The translations under genes were made by a program, and so were the position numbers. Of a stretch of 64,000 nt of DNA, positions 27,349 through 35,302 are shown piece by piece. The stretch's first letter is position 1. Every line of letters starts with the position of its first letter. This DNA comes from Pedobacter glucosidilyticus DSM 23534 (GTDB lineage: Bacteria > Bacteroidota > Bacteroidia > Sphingobacteriales > Sphingobacteriaceae): the NCBI RefSeq assembly GCF_000425145.1, contig NZ_AULF01000029.1:1-64000 (forward strand), in the 5' to 3' direction. Under the pieces are notes generated by a model that saw nothing but the letters and a program-made list of their open reading frames with translations, searched no databases and was not told where the DNA came from.

Positions 27349-28227
27349 TTAATTTTTATTGGCCCACAAATTAGCTGCGCCCAATAAAGCCGCTACCTCG
27401 TTTAGTTTTGAAAGATGAATACTTGTGTTCATATTTGATTGGTTAAGGTGATTCATCATTTCACCTTTAAATAAATGAAAAGCGTTTGCAATATTACCTC
27501 CAATGATAATTACTTCGGGATTATCTATTTTGATAAATTCTTCAATAAACAAAGCCAGATTAAGTCCAAATTCTTTAAAGATTGACTTTGCAAATTCATC
27601 GGTCTCATAAATTTCAGCTAACGCTTTAACATCTTTTATGGATAAGCCGCTCAATTCTTGATACTTATTTACAAACCACCTAGTAGAAATATAATCTTCG
27701 GCAATAGAATTTTTGAAAGGCATGCACCATAAATTAGCATCATCGCCAACACCATCATAGTAACGGGCTGTTCCTAAACCTGTTCCTAATGTTAATCCAA
27801 TAACATGGTTAAATCCTTTTGCCGAACCTGCATAAACTTCACCTTGTAAAAAGCAACCAGCATCGTTCATCATTTTTATTTGTGAAGTTGTTATTCCTAA
27901 TTTATGGGCAAGCATTTCCTTCACATTCAAACCATAAAGCGAATTAAATTTAGATACATTATTAATTTTTGAAATACCTTTTTCATAATCAAAAGGACCA
28001 GGCATAGCAATACCAAAATGTTGAACTTCATCTTCGTAGCCCTTGAGGGTTCTGATAATACAACTACTCCAGTTATCAATAATTTCTTCTGGAGTGCCCT
28101 GCGGGTTTACTCTTTCTCTGATTAAGGTTTCCTGAAGAAGGCTTTGTTGCGTAATGTTTACAAGCGCTGTGGTTATATGAGAACCACCAACATCTGCACT
28201 CATCACGATATGGGATGTACTTTCCAT
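27349..28227 (-). CDS. ROK-family sugar kinase
   Basis: A 292-residue ROK-type kinase, expected to phosphorylate an incoming hexose (glucose- or hexosamine-like) with ATP in the cytoplasm. It has the N-terminal phosphate motif ADVGGSHITTALV, the catalytic Asp in MMNDAGCFLQGE, the GTGLGTARYYDG loop and the C-terminal IIIGGNIANAF. The usual ROK zinc motif (CxCGxxGC) is not present, which is known in part of the family. The start MESTSHIVMSADVGG is preferred; five further upstream codons are open. It lies directly upstream of the permease gene. A truncated copy of its 5' half, with its upstream region, occurs at 51774-52131. Up to two conserved boxes shared with that copy (AGCAATGTT at 28272, ACATAAGCTCTA at 28288) precede the start. 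Confidence 0.92.
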   Translation of the reverse strand: MESTSHIVMSADVGGSHITTALVNITQQSLLQETLIRERVNPQGTPEEIIDNWSSCIIRTLKGYEDEVQHFGIAMPGPFDYEKGISKINNVSKFNSLYGLNVKEMLAHKLGITTSQIKMMNDAGCFLQGEVYAGSAKGFNHVIGLTLGTGLGTARYYDGVGDDANLWCMPFKNSIAEDYISTRWFVNKYQELSGLSIKDVKALAEIYETDEFAKSIFKEFGLNLALFIEEFIKIDNPEVIIIGGNIANAFHLFKGEMMNHLNQSNMNTSIHLSKLNEVAALLGAANLWANKN

Positions 28228-28358
28228 TTGGTTAAAAATCAAAAAGACAATTTTATAATTTAGGTTTTTAGAGCAATGTTTAATAGAACATAAGCTCTAA
28301 CTGTATGCAAGATTGAAATTAATATTAAATAATAAGCATGAAAACGATAATTACTTTA

Positions 28359-29582
28359 CTATTTTAATTTTTTTCCAGCATTTTTTAGAATCTGATCAAA
28401 ATAAGTCATCGCCAGCCCTATGGTTCCATCTGGTTTAATCAGCCAAAGGCCTTTTAAATCTGCTTCATTTCTGGTAAACTGAGGTTGCATAATTTTTTTA
28501 TCTGTTGCATTCTCATTACAGTAAAGCTCCCATTGCACCAGATACTTAACATTTAGTGCTAAGCATACTGCTAAATAATTATCCCAAGAATCTTTAACTT
28601 CTTGAGGTTTTCTTTTAGTTAACATTTCTGGGATACCAATTTCTCCTAAAAATACAGTTGGCTGCTTTATGTAAGCAGTAGGTTTCATTTGCTCTTTTAA
28701 AAATGATACTCCTTTGTATAACCTCGTACCAGTAGGGTCAGGCGCTGTTGCATCATAAGCAGACCAAGCAACCATATCTGTTTCAACAAAAGGTAATACA
28801 TGTGTAGCCAAGCTCGGAATACCATTCATAGCCTCCATTACCTTGTTAACTTCTATAGCATGATAAACCTTACATTTTGTATTCTTTACCTCAGAGCGAG
28901 CTTTGTTTACTCCGTCTTGTCTTGCTTTAAAGATATTTTGCATACTCTTTATCCTTTGGTCAAGATTTGCTGGTAAATTATCTTTATCCCATTTTATTTT
29001 CGCTGAAACACCACCCCTAAGAATCCAATCGCCCTCCCAATTCTGAAATACAAAACTTACTGATCTATCTTTATATTTTTTTAAGAAATATTTAGCTAGC
29101 TCATAATACTCTTGCTCTTCAATTTTTAGCTCCTCTTCTTTAGCATTGATCATGTTTTTAACAGATCCTTTTGTACTTAAAATGAAAGTAGAGAATGGTA
29201 AATTAAATGCTTGTTGGTAATATGGATGTTCTGCTAATTGAGTTAAACTAAACTCAGCAGGTAAATTCCAATTAGAATTGTATTGATATCCTTTAGGATC
29301 TTTATAAAACCATAGCTTACAAACGCCAAAACCTAAACTATCTAATTTTTTTGCCCCCTCTACCAAAAAGGGTTCTGTAGTATGAAAGTATTTACCTCCA
29401 ACGTGGGTTGCGCCTATCCTATGTTTAATATCTTCTGGGATTAATGCACCTTTTAAGGGTTTATTTTTTTCAATAATACTTAAAATAGCTGCATCACTTA
29501 GTTTCGCTTTGTCTTGAGCTATTGCGTTGCAAGTTAAAAAACAGCAATACAGGGCTAATATTTTCTTTGTAAATCCGGTCAT
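28359..29582 (-). CDS. Exported TIM-barrel-like protein, candidate glycoside hydrolase (copy 1)
   Basis: A 407-residue exported protein (signal peptide about 1-23, ending NAIAQ) that I cannot assign to a named family. It is paralogous to the protein at 38218-39477. Shared blocks, in order: FxxxNWEGDWxL, YHxIExNxVxxxMNGxP, DxxxxSxY, VFxGExG and a final xWxxYxNE. The order and spacing look like strands 4 to 8 of a clan GH-A (beta/alpha)8 barrel, where the acid/base glutamate ends strand 4 (here the Glu of NWEGDW, codon 29034-29036) and the nucleophile ends strand 7 (Glu of GEIG, codon 28641-28643). The start at 29582 lies one base after the stop of the GH2 gene upstream, so the two are translationally coupled. 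Function as a hydrolase is inferred, not shown. Confidence 0.7.
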   Translation of the reverse strand: MTGFTKKILALYCCFLTCNAIAQDKAKLSDAAILSIIEKNKPLKGALIPEDIKHRIGATHVGGKYFHTTEPFLVEGAKKLDSLGFGVCKLWFYKDPKGYQYNSNWNLPAEFSLTQLAEHPYYQQAFNLPFSTFILSTKGSVKNMINAKEEELKIEEQEYYELAKYFLKKYKDRSVSFVFQNWEGDWILRGGVSAKIKWDKDNLPANLDQRIKSMQNIFKARQDGVNKARSEVKNTKCKVYHAIEVNKVMEAMNGIPSLATHVLPFVETDMVAWSAYDATAPDPTGTRLYKGVSFLKEQMKPTAYIKQPTVFLGEIGIPEMLTKRKPQEVKDSWDNYLAVCLALNVKYLVQWELYCNENATDKKIMQPQFTRNEADLKGLWLIKPDGTIGLAMTYFDQILKNAGKKLK

Positions 29583-29583
29583 C

Positions 29584-32466
29584 TTAATTAGTTGAAGCAA
29601 TTTTAATATTATTTGTGTTTTGGATGTTATAGCCATCCACCGCAATTTCTACCTCTTTATTTTGATTTGGATACTCAACTTTAATTTTACGACTTTCGCC
29701 AGGTAATAAATTAAAATATCCATCAGAGAAATAAGCAGGTAAGATAATCTCTTTAGTCTGGTAATCTTTAAGATTTAACTTGATAGCAATTGCCGGAACT
29801 GATGATTTATTAGTGATGTTAAAATAAGTTTCTGAAGATTCTGCCTTCTTAGTACTTGTAACGTTAATTCCTAGTTTTGCGCTTTCTAAATCGTTAAAAG
29901 CCAGAAAATTGCCAACATTTTTATTGTTTTTCCAGTAATCATTATCAGATATAATATTACCATTTTTATCTTTTAAAATTAATCTAACCAAGTAATTGTT
30001 TGGTAAATCAGCTGGTAATGTAGCTTTAAATGCTTTATTTAATTGATTACTTAAGATATTTAAATCTGCTTTTTGTGTAAAGATTGATTTACCTTTTAAG
30101 TCAAATACCTCTAAAGTTACTACCGCATTTTGTATAGATCTTAAAGATGTATTTACAACTACAACCTGATTATCATTTAAATTCATTTGAACATGTATAG
30201 GTTCACAAGCTTTTTGAGAGGCAAAGTAAGACCCAAAAGTTTCAAAATCCCATGAATAAACTTGCCAAATCATACTTGGCCATGCTGGATGAGTCATCCA
30301 AAGTAATAAACCGCTAGTGTTATTCCATAATTTACTATTCCAAGCTTCAAACATATATCTGTGGCTATCGTAATTCACCATTTGCGCTTTTTTAGTGAAA
30401 TCTTCTAAACTTGCAGAAGGTCCATACAGTGAATCAATTGTTTTAAGATATGGTTTTTGCCCGAAATGTAAATCGTGATAGTACCATACATCACTAATAG
30501 GCCAAACATCTTCTTTTGCCATCATTTTACGCATAGAAGCTGCTGTAGGAATAGACGGAGTCCCTAATTCGGTACTAAATCCATCAGCAATTTTGTTAAA
30601 ATAAATCATGGGATGTTTCTGAAAATCCCATGGGCCGCTATTTCTTAAATTTAGCGATCTTGAGTTCCCTTGATATAAACGAGTTCCGTCTTCTTGAGCT
30701 ATTAAAGTAGCCAATTTTAAATCTAATTCTTTAGGAGCATAACCTTCGTTTCTTGGACACCAAATAGCAATGGAGGCGTGGTTTCTATAACGTTTAACCA
30801 CATCAATGGCATTATCCATAAACAAATTTTCATCCGATACATCTAGGTTATAACCTTGAGTAGAGATCCAGAAGTCGTTCCACACTAACATTCCATATTC
30901 ATCACATAAATCAAAGAATACTTCTTCTGTACTTTCACCAGTCCAGTTTCTAATCATGTTAAAATTAGCGTCTTTGTGTAGCTTAAAAGCAGGTTCTAAC
31001 TGTGCTCTAGACACTCTCTTCATGGCATCATCCATCCCCCAGTTTCCACCTTTGCAATAAATTTTTTGCCCGTTTACCTTTAATACTAAAAATGGAGCTG
31101 TACTAGTTTCAGAGCTTGGTTGTAAAAGGTTTGGGTTTACGTTTGGCAATAAAGAAGGAATAGAAACTCGTCTAACTAATTCTCTTCTATTAGCATTATC
31201 AAAAATGGGTTGACCCGATTTAAAGGCGGTAATAGGATTCAATTCAACTCTTTTTGCTGGTTCTGATGGCATATCAACCGTTAAATCATAAGTATATTCT
31301 CTTACTCCAAACCGAACTGATTTTTCATCAGAAATTTTGCCGTTAATGGCAACAGTTAAGTTTAATTGATATAACTCTGGCTTACCATAACCATTTGGCC
31401 ACCACAAACGTGGGTTCTTCATTTTTAATTGTGGAAATTGATCTGGTGAAAAAGAAACTTTTTTAGTTTCATCAGCTTTTAATTCAAGCTCTTGCGAGAA
31501 TTTTATTTCTCCGATTTTACCGGTTATAACAACTTTTTGGTTCGTTTTTGATTGGTTTACAAGCTCCGTACTGATAAAAACATTAGCTTTTGTAGTATCA
31601 GGAAGTGGTAAATCTGTTACGATGTGAGGGTTTAAAATAGTTACCTCATCAACTAATTTAAGTCTTACATCTTGCCAAATACCAATATTTCTATCTCTAA
31701 TACCTGGCATCCAATCCCAACCTTCTGATGCAATAAAAGTAGGACCATCTAAAGTTAAAAGACCTCCGTTTGGACCACGACCAGCTGTAGGAGATTCTTC
31801 ATGAGGAATACCAGGGTTTTGCGGTGGAATAATTCTTACTGCAATTGCATTTTCTCCAGTAGTTTTTAAATATTTGGTAATATCATAGCTTCCTGTTTTA
31901 AAAGCACCATTAATTTTTCCCAATAACTTACCGTTTATCCAAATATCGGCTTGATAATTAATGCCATTAAAAACCAATAAAACCTTCTTTTTATTGCTTA
32001 GGTCTGGAGTTTTAAAAGTAGTTCTGTACCACCAATTTTGTCTTGATAAATCTTCCGGAATAGCCAAGTTGTTTAAACCAAAGTAAGGGTCTGGATAAAC
32101 ACCTTGATTCACTAAGGTTGTTAAAACAGTACCAGGTACGGTTGCATTATACCATTTTGGTGTACTTAAACTTGGGTTAGAAACATACTCGCCAGAACCA
32201 TTAATTTCTGATGCCTGTATCATTTCCCAACCACCTGTAATTTCAAACTCGTTATGGTTTAAGGGTTTTAAAACAGTAACCGCATTTATTTTATCTTTCT
32301 TTTGAGGAAAAACAATAGGCACCTTAGATTTAGGGAGCGTTGCAGGATCTTGTGGCTGAGACAAACCATAATTTATTTTGTCTTGAGCTACTGCAACCGA
32401 AAAAGCAAACATTAAACAACTAGAAATAGTTGTTTTTTTTAATTTAAAAAAGTTGTCTTTTAACAT
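29584..32466 (-). CDS. Glycoside hydrolase family 2 enzyme (exo-beta-glucosaminidase/mannosidase-like)
   Basis: A 960-residue exported GH2 enzyme (signal peptide about 1-27, ending VAVAQ). The N-terminal sugar-binding jelly roll (about 60-260; YRTTFKTPDLSNKKKVLLVF, ADIWINGKLLG), the immunoglobulin-like domain and the TIM barrel follow in the usual order, with two further beta-domains at the C-terminus. Candidate catalytic residues are acid/base Glu574 in PRNEGYAP and nucleophile Glu633 in STELGTP. The segment EGWDWMPGIRDRNIGIW resembles exo-beta-D-glucosaminidases and related GH2 mannosidases more than beta-galactosidases. It is first in a short operon with the TIM-barrel-like protein (1-bp gap). 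No HTCS-type operator is clear upstream. Confidence 0.88.
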   Translation of the reverse strand: MLKDNFFKLKKTTISSCLMFAFSVAVAQDKINYGLSQPQDPATLPKSKVPIVFPQKKDKINAVTVLKPLNHNEFEITGGWEMIQASEINGSGEYVSNPSLSTPKWYNATVPGTVLTTLVNQGVYPDPYFGLNNLAIPEDLSRQNWWYRTTFKTPDLSNKKKVLLVFNGINYQADIWINGKLLGKINGAFKTGSYDITKYLKTTGENAIAVRIIPPQNPGIPHEESPTAGRGPNGGLLTLDGPTFIASEGWDWMPGIRDRNIGIWQDVRLKLVDEVTILNPHIVTDLPLPDTTKANVFISTELVNQSKTNQKVVITGKIGEIKFSQELELKADETKKVSFSPDQFPQLKMKNPRLWWPNGYGKPELYQLNLTVAINGKISDEKSVRFGVREYTYDLTVDMPSEPAKRVELNPITAFKSGQPIFDNANRRELVRRVSIPSLLPNVNPNLLQPSSETSTAPFLVLKVNGQKIYCKGGNWGMDDAMKRVSRAQLEPAFKLHKDANFNMIRNWTGESTEEVFFDLCDEYGMLVWNDFWISTQGYNLDVSDENLFMDNAIDVVKRYRNHASIAIWCPRNEGYAPKELDLKLATLIAQEDGTRLYQGNSRSLNLRNSGPWDFQKHPMIYFNKIADGFSTELGTPSIPTAASMRKMMAKEDVWPISDVWYYHDLHFGQKPYLKTIDSLYGPSASLEDFTKKAQMVNYDSHRYMFEAWNSKLWNNTSGLLLWMTHPAWPSMIWQVYSWDFETFGSYFASQKACEPIHVQMNLNDNQVVVVNTSLRSIQNAVVTLEVFDLKGKSIFTQKADLNILSNQLNKAFKATLPADLPNNYLVRLILKDKNGNIISDNDYWKNNKNVGNFLAFNDLESAKLGINVTSTKKAESSETYFNITNKSSVPAIAIKLNLKDYQTKEIILPAYFSDGYFNLLPGESRKIKVEYPNQNKEVEIAVDGYNIQNTNNIKIASTN

Positions 32467-32601
32467 GGTGTTTGGGGAAATTATATTAAAAACTTTAGAG
32501 AGACACTGTTTCAGTCCTCTTTAAAAACATCAATAAGGTTTAATTTTTAGGTTATATACTAATCAAAATTTGCATCACATAAAATGATTGACATTGTCTT
32601 G

Positions 32602-32634
32602 AAAAGTCGTTCTTTTAAATCCAGACCGACTTTT
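32602..32634 (-). terminator. Possible terminator of the sulfatase gene
   Basis: Perfect 8-bp stem AAAAGTCG (32602-32609) / CGACTTTT (32627-32634) with a 17-nt loop. It lies just past the sulfatase stop codon. The U-tract is part of the stem, so efficiency is doubtful. Confidence 0.4.
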
Positions 32635-32649
32635 GTTTTAGATAAAATT

Positions 32650-34212
32650 TTAATGCTGTGCTCCCGGAGCCTCTGTTTTTTCTCTCTTGAGATATGAGGG
32701 AAATTGTGCTGCTGGCGAACCAAACTCATATCTTAGAATACTTTGACCTCCTCTATCGGGATTTAGCGGAATAAACATGCCTCCTGTTTCTGTTAATTGC
32801 TTAAACAGCTCGGTATTCATCTCTTTCACAATTGATTTGTATTTGGGATTTCTAATGAGGTTTTTAGTCTCTAATGGGTCATCAATCAAATCGTATAACT
32901 CATCAGTATCCCAAATTCCGGTATAGTGTATATACTTATAACGCTCACCTCTTAGCGCATGAATGGTAGGTGTTTGAGGGTAATTGCGTTCCCAGTAATA
33001 CTCATACAATAAACCATTTCTCCAAGGTTGATCTTCTCCTTTTAAGAAAGGTAAAAAGCTTTTTCCATCCATATAGCTAGGGGATTTTAAACCAGCTGCT
33101 TCTAAAAAAGTAGATGCTACATCAATATTTGCAACTACTTGTTTTACCACAGTTCCTGGTTTAATCATTTCTGGACAATAAGCCAGCATGGGCACTCGCA
33201 TAGATGCTTCGTAAGCTACACGTTTATCAATAAGTCCGTGTTCGCCAAATTGGAATCCATTATCTCCCATATAAATAATTAGGGTAGACTCTAGTAAATT
33301 CTGCTTCTTTAAATATTCGATTACTCTACCAACAGACTCATCTACACTATAAAGCGTTTCTGCATATCTTTTATAATACTCTCCAATATTTAAGTTGCTG
33401 TGATATGGATATTCTACACCATGCCAAGAATTACGTTGATTTTGTAACCACATGGGTGCACCTTGGTGTGTGCCAACATTCATGTTAAGCGGTGGATTAA
33501 AGGCTAAATCGCCAGACATTCCTTTGTACTTATCCTCTGGAATAAAATCTGCATGCACTCCTTTATGCGATAAATAAAGCATAAAAGGCTTTTTAGCATC
33601 TCTTTTATCTAAAAATTCTAAAGCATAATCGGTTAACTCTGTAGTAATATATCCTTTTTGTTTAACACGATTACCATTTACATTTAATCCATTTTTTTCT
33701 GGTAAATAAGAACCTTGTCCTTTAAAGGAAACCCAATAATCAAAACCTCTTTGCGGGCCATCAAATTCTCCGCCCATGTGCCACTTACCAATCATTGCAG
33801 TTTGATAACCTATTTTTTGTAAATACTGAGGATAAAAAACTAAGTCTTTAGATACCGGGTTGTTATTGTCTACTACTTTATGTTTATGTGCGTAAATACC
33901 AGTTAAAATTGATGCTCTGGATGGCGAACATAACGAGGTGGTAACAAATGCATTAGGCAAATAAGCACCATTTGAAGCAAGAAAATCAAGATGAGGAGTT
34001 TTAATAAATGATTGAGCTTTTAAAAATCCTAAAGCATCAAAGCGATGATCATCTGTTAAAATAAAAACAATATTTCTTGGTTTTACTCCCGAGTTTTTAA
34101 TCAGTTTTAATGAGCCATCCTTTTGTTGTACAGCTGCAGATTGCCCGTTTACAATTTTGAACTGAATAATTAATAAGGCAATGTAAAACAGTTTAATTCT
34201 TAAGTGTTTCAT
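32650..34212 (-). CDS. Sulfatase (formylglycine type, S1 family)
   Basis: A 520-residue exported sulfatase (signal peptide about 1-23, ending VNGQS) that would remove sulfate esters from a glycan in the periplasm. Metal ligands Asp54/Asp55 appear in FILTDDHRFDA, and the C-x-P-S-R motif at Cys95 (SLCSPSRASILTG) is the cysteine type, which needs conversion to formylglycine by an anaerobic-type or FGE maturase encoded elsewhere. Other landmarks: GKWHMGGEFDGPQRGFDYW, and DNGFQFGEHGL for the second metal site. The C-terminal half is complete (YDLIDDPLETKNL). An HTCS-type operator/promoter lies at 34385-34449, about 170 bp upstream of the start. Confidence 0.93.
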   Translation of the reverse strand: MKHLRIKLFYIALLIIQFKIVNGQSAAVQQKDGSLKLIKNSGVKPRNIVFILTDDHRFDALGFLKAQSFIKTPHLDFLASNGAYLPNAFVTTSLCSPSRASILTGIYAHKHKVVDNNNPVSKDLVFYPQYLQKIGYQTAMIGKWHMGGEFDGPQRGFDYWVSFKGQGSYLPEKNGLNVNGNRVKQKGYITTELTDYALEFLDKRDAKKPFMLYLSHKGVHADFIPEDKYKGMSGDLAFNPPLNMNVGTHQGAPMWLQNQRNSWHGVEYPYHSNLNIGEYYKRYAETLYSVDESVGRVIEYLKKQNLLESTLIIYMGDNGFQFGEHGLIDKRVAYEASMRVPMLAYCPEMIKPGTVVKQVVANIDVASTFLEAAGLKSPSYMDGKSFLPFLKGEDQPWRNGLLYEYYWERNYPQTPTIHALRGERYKYIHYTGIWDTDELYDLIDDPLETKNLIRNPKYKSIVKEMNTELFKQLTETGGMFIPLNPDRGGQSILRYEFGSPAAQFPSYLKREKTEAPGAQH

Positions 34213-34725
34213 ATTTTTCGTTTAAAAATTTTCTATCATTTGATATTTAAATGAATAGAATAACTGAATAATAGGTTACTATTTTAATTTATAATGGGCT
34301 TTAGAAAATGCAGAGACTAAATGTTTATAATTTTTGATCTTAATTTTCTATCATAAAATTCTTCACTCAATCATTTTAATAAGAACAATTTTACGTTTAT
34401 CCTCAAGTGAATGATTGTACTATAGTATCTAAAAGTTATATATGAGTCCTAAAACTATAATCCTTAAGTAACTACATCATGAACTTTAATTCCCAATCAG
34501 AAAGGGTTAAGCAAAGGCATAAATAAATATCTTAGTAGAGGATAAGTTACTGTTTAACAATCATCAATTTGATTGAGGACTATATTATGCTTACTTAAGT
34601 TTAGAAATATTTTATACAAACCAGATTCTAATTAAAAGCGGCATTAAAAGTCCTTCTCTAATGGAAAAATACAATTGCCCTCAAAATTTTTAAAAATATC
34701 TAACCAATTCTTTCTGTTTCAGGTC
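34213..34725. other. Intergenic region upstream of the sulfatase gene
   Basis: A 513-bp AT-rich gap without an ORF. It contains the promoter/operator cassette at 34385-34449 and a leader of about 170 nt between it and the sulfatase start. The remaining part up to the RbsD-like gene shows no hairpin or repeat. Confidence 0.4.
34385..34449 (-). promoter_or_regulatory. HTCS-type promoter/operator of the sulfatase gene
   Basis: Written on the plus strand: ACAATTTTACGTTTATCCT (34385-34403), 10 bp, ATTGTACTATAGTAT (34414-34428), 6 bp, GTTATATATGAGTCC (34435-34449). The 19-bp first block is identical to that at 40879-40897. In gene direction the order is distal half-site, proximal half-site 21 bp apart, then TAAAATTG, which resembles the -7 box TAnnTTTG. 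No -33 TTG is present at the proper distance, as expected for an activator-dependent promoter. I infer binding by the AraC domain of the HTCS at 40963-45165. Confidence 0.6.
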
Positions 34726-35298
34726 TTAAGGATGAAATCTCATATTAGTTCTTAAATTATTCTCTTTTTCAGTGGTCCAGTATTTACAGTCCAATTGTAT
34801 AAATACCGAAGAATAGGGTATTACCTCATCTGTTTTTAAAACAAGCACCTTAAACAATTTTGAAGCTTTATCTATATTCACAAAAACAGAGTCATGCAGC
34901 ATGCTTTGGGGCTGATACTTCCCAATACTTTTTAATAAGGCAGCTCGGTAATCACCTATATTTTCAACTTGTTCTTTGCTAATATAGTTGAGCTCTTTAT
35001 CTGTATAGATTAGAGGTTTTACATGGGATGAACTATCTATTTGACTTAAAGTATAATCAAGTACTTTTAGCAAGTCTTGGTGGGTATCAATGGTAACAAT
35101 ACCGGTAGAATTTTGCAAGGGAAAAGCTTTATCAACAATTAAAATCCAATTTCTATGGCCGTATTCTGAAAGCTTCTTTTTAAATTCTAATTTCCATGAT
35201 TCAGAAGTTGATTCCTCTATTTTTGAAGCTTCATTTTTACAAGCAATAGCGCAACTAATTATCAGTAAAAGGGCTAATAAATATTTTAACGTTCTCAT
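34726..35298 (-). CDS. RbsD/FucU-like lipoprotein, possible periplasmic sugar mutarotase
   Basis: A 190-residue lipoprotein: from the start at 35298 the signal peptide MRTLKYLLALLLIISC leads to the lipobox AIAC (Cys about 20). The mature part resembles the RbsD/FucU family: FKKKLSEYGHRNWILIVDKAFP matches the family opening (xGHGDxIxxxDxxFP, with the catalytic His and the Asp kept), and the end SKLFKVLVLKTDEVIPYSSVFIQLD matches the FucU end with its tyrosine. The second His of AHFP is lost. RbsD/FucU proteins are normally cytoplasmic and interconvert anomers of ribose or fucose; an exported lipoprotein version would act on sugars in the periplasm. It starts 4 bp after the GH116-type gene stop, so both are co-translated. 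Homology is by eye. Confidence 0.6.
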   Translation of the reverse strand: MRTLKYLLALLLIISCAIACKNEASKIEESTSESWKLEFKKKLSEYGHRNWILIVDKAFPLQNSTGIVTIDTHQDLLKVLDYTLSQIDSSSHVKPLIYTDKELNYISKEQVENIGDYRAALLKSIGKYQPQSMLHDSVFVNIDKASKLFKVLVLKTDEVIPYSSVFIQLDCKYWTTEKENNLRTNMRFHP

Positions 35299-35302
35299 CA
35301 AA

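Noticed and set aside
28300-28314. Possible HTCS half-site upstream of the intact ROK gene, at the place homologous to the susC operator.
   Set aside because: Only about 8 of 15 positions match and the spacing is off by one to two bases; treated as degenerate.
32551-32565. GTTATATACTAATCA, like the distal half-site, upstream of the GH2 gene.
   Set aside because: No proximal half-site 21 bp before it and no -7-like box at the right distance.
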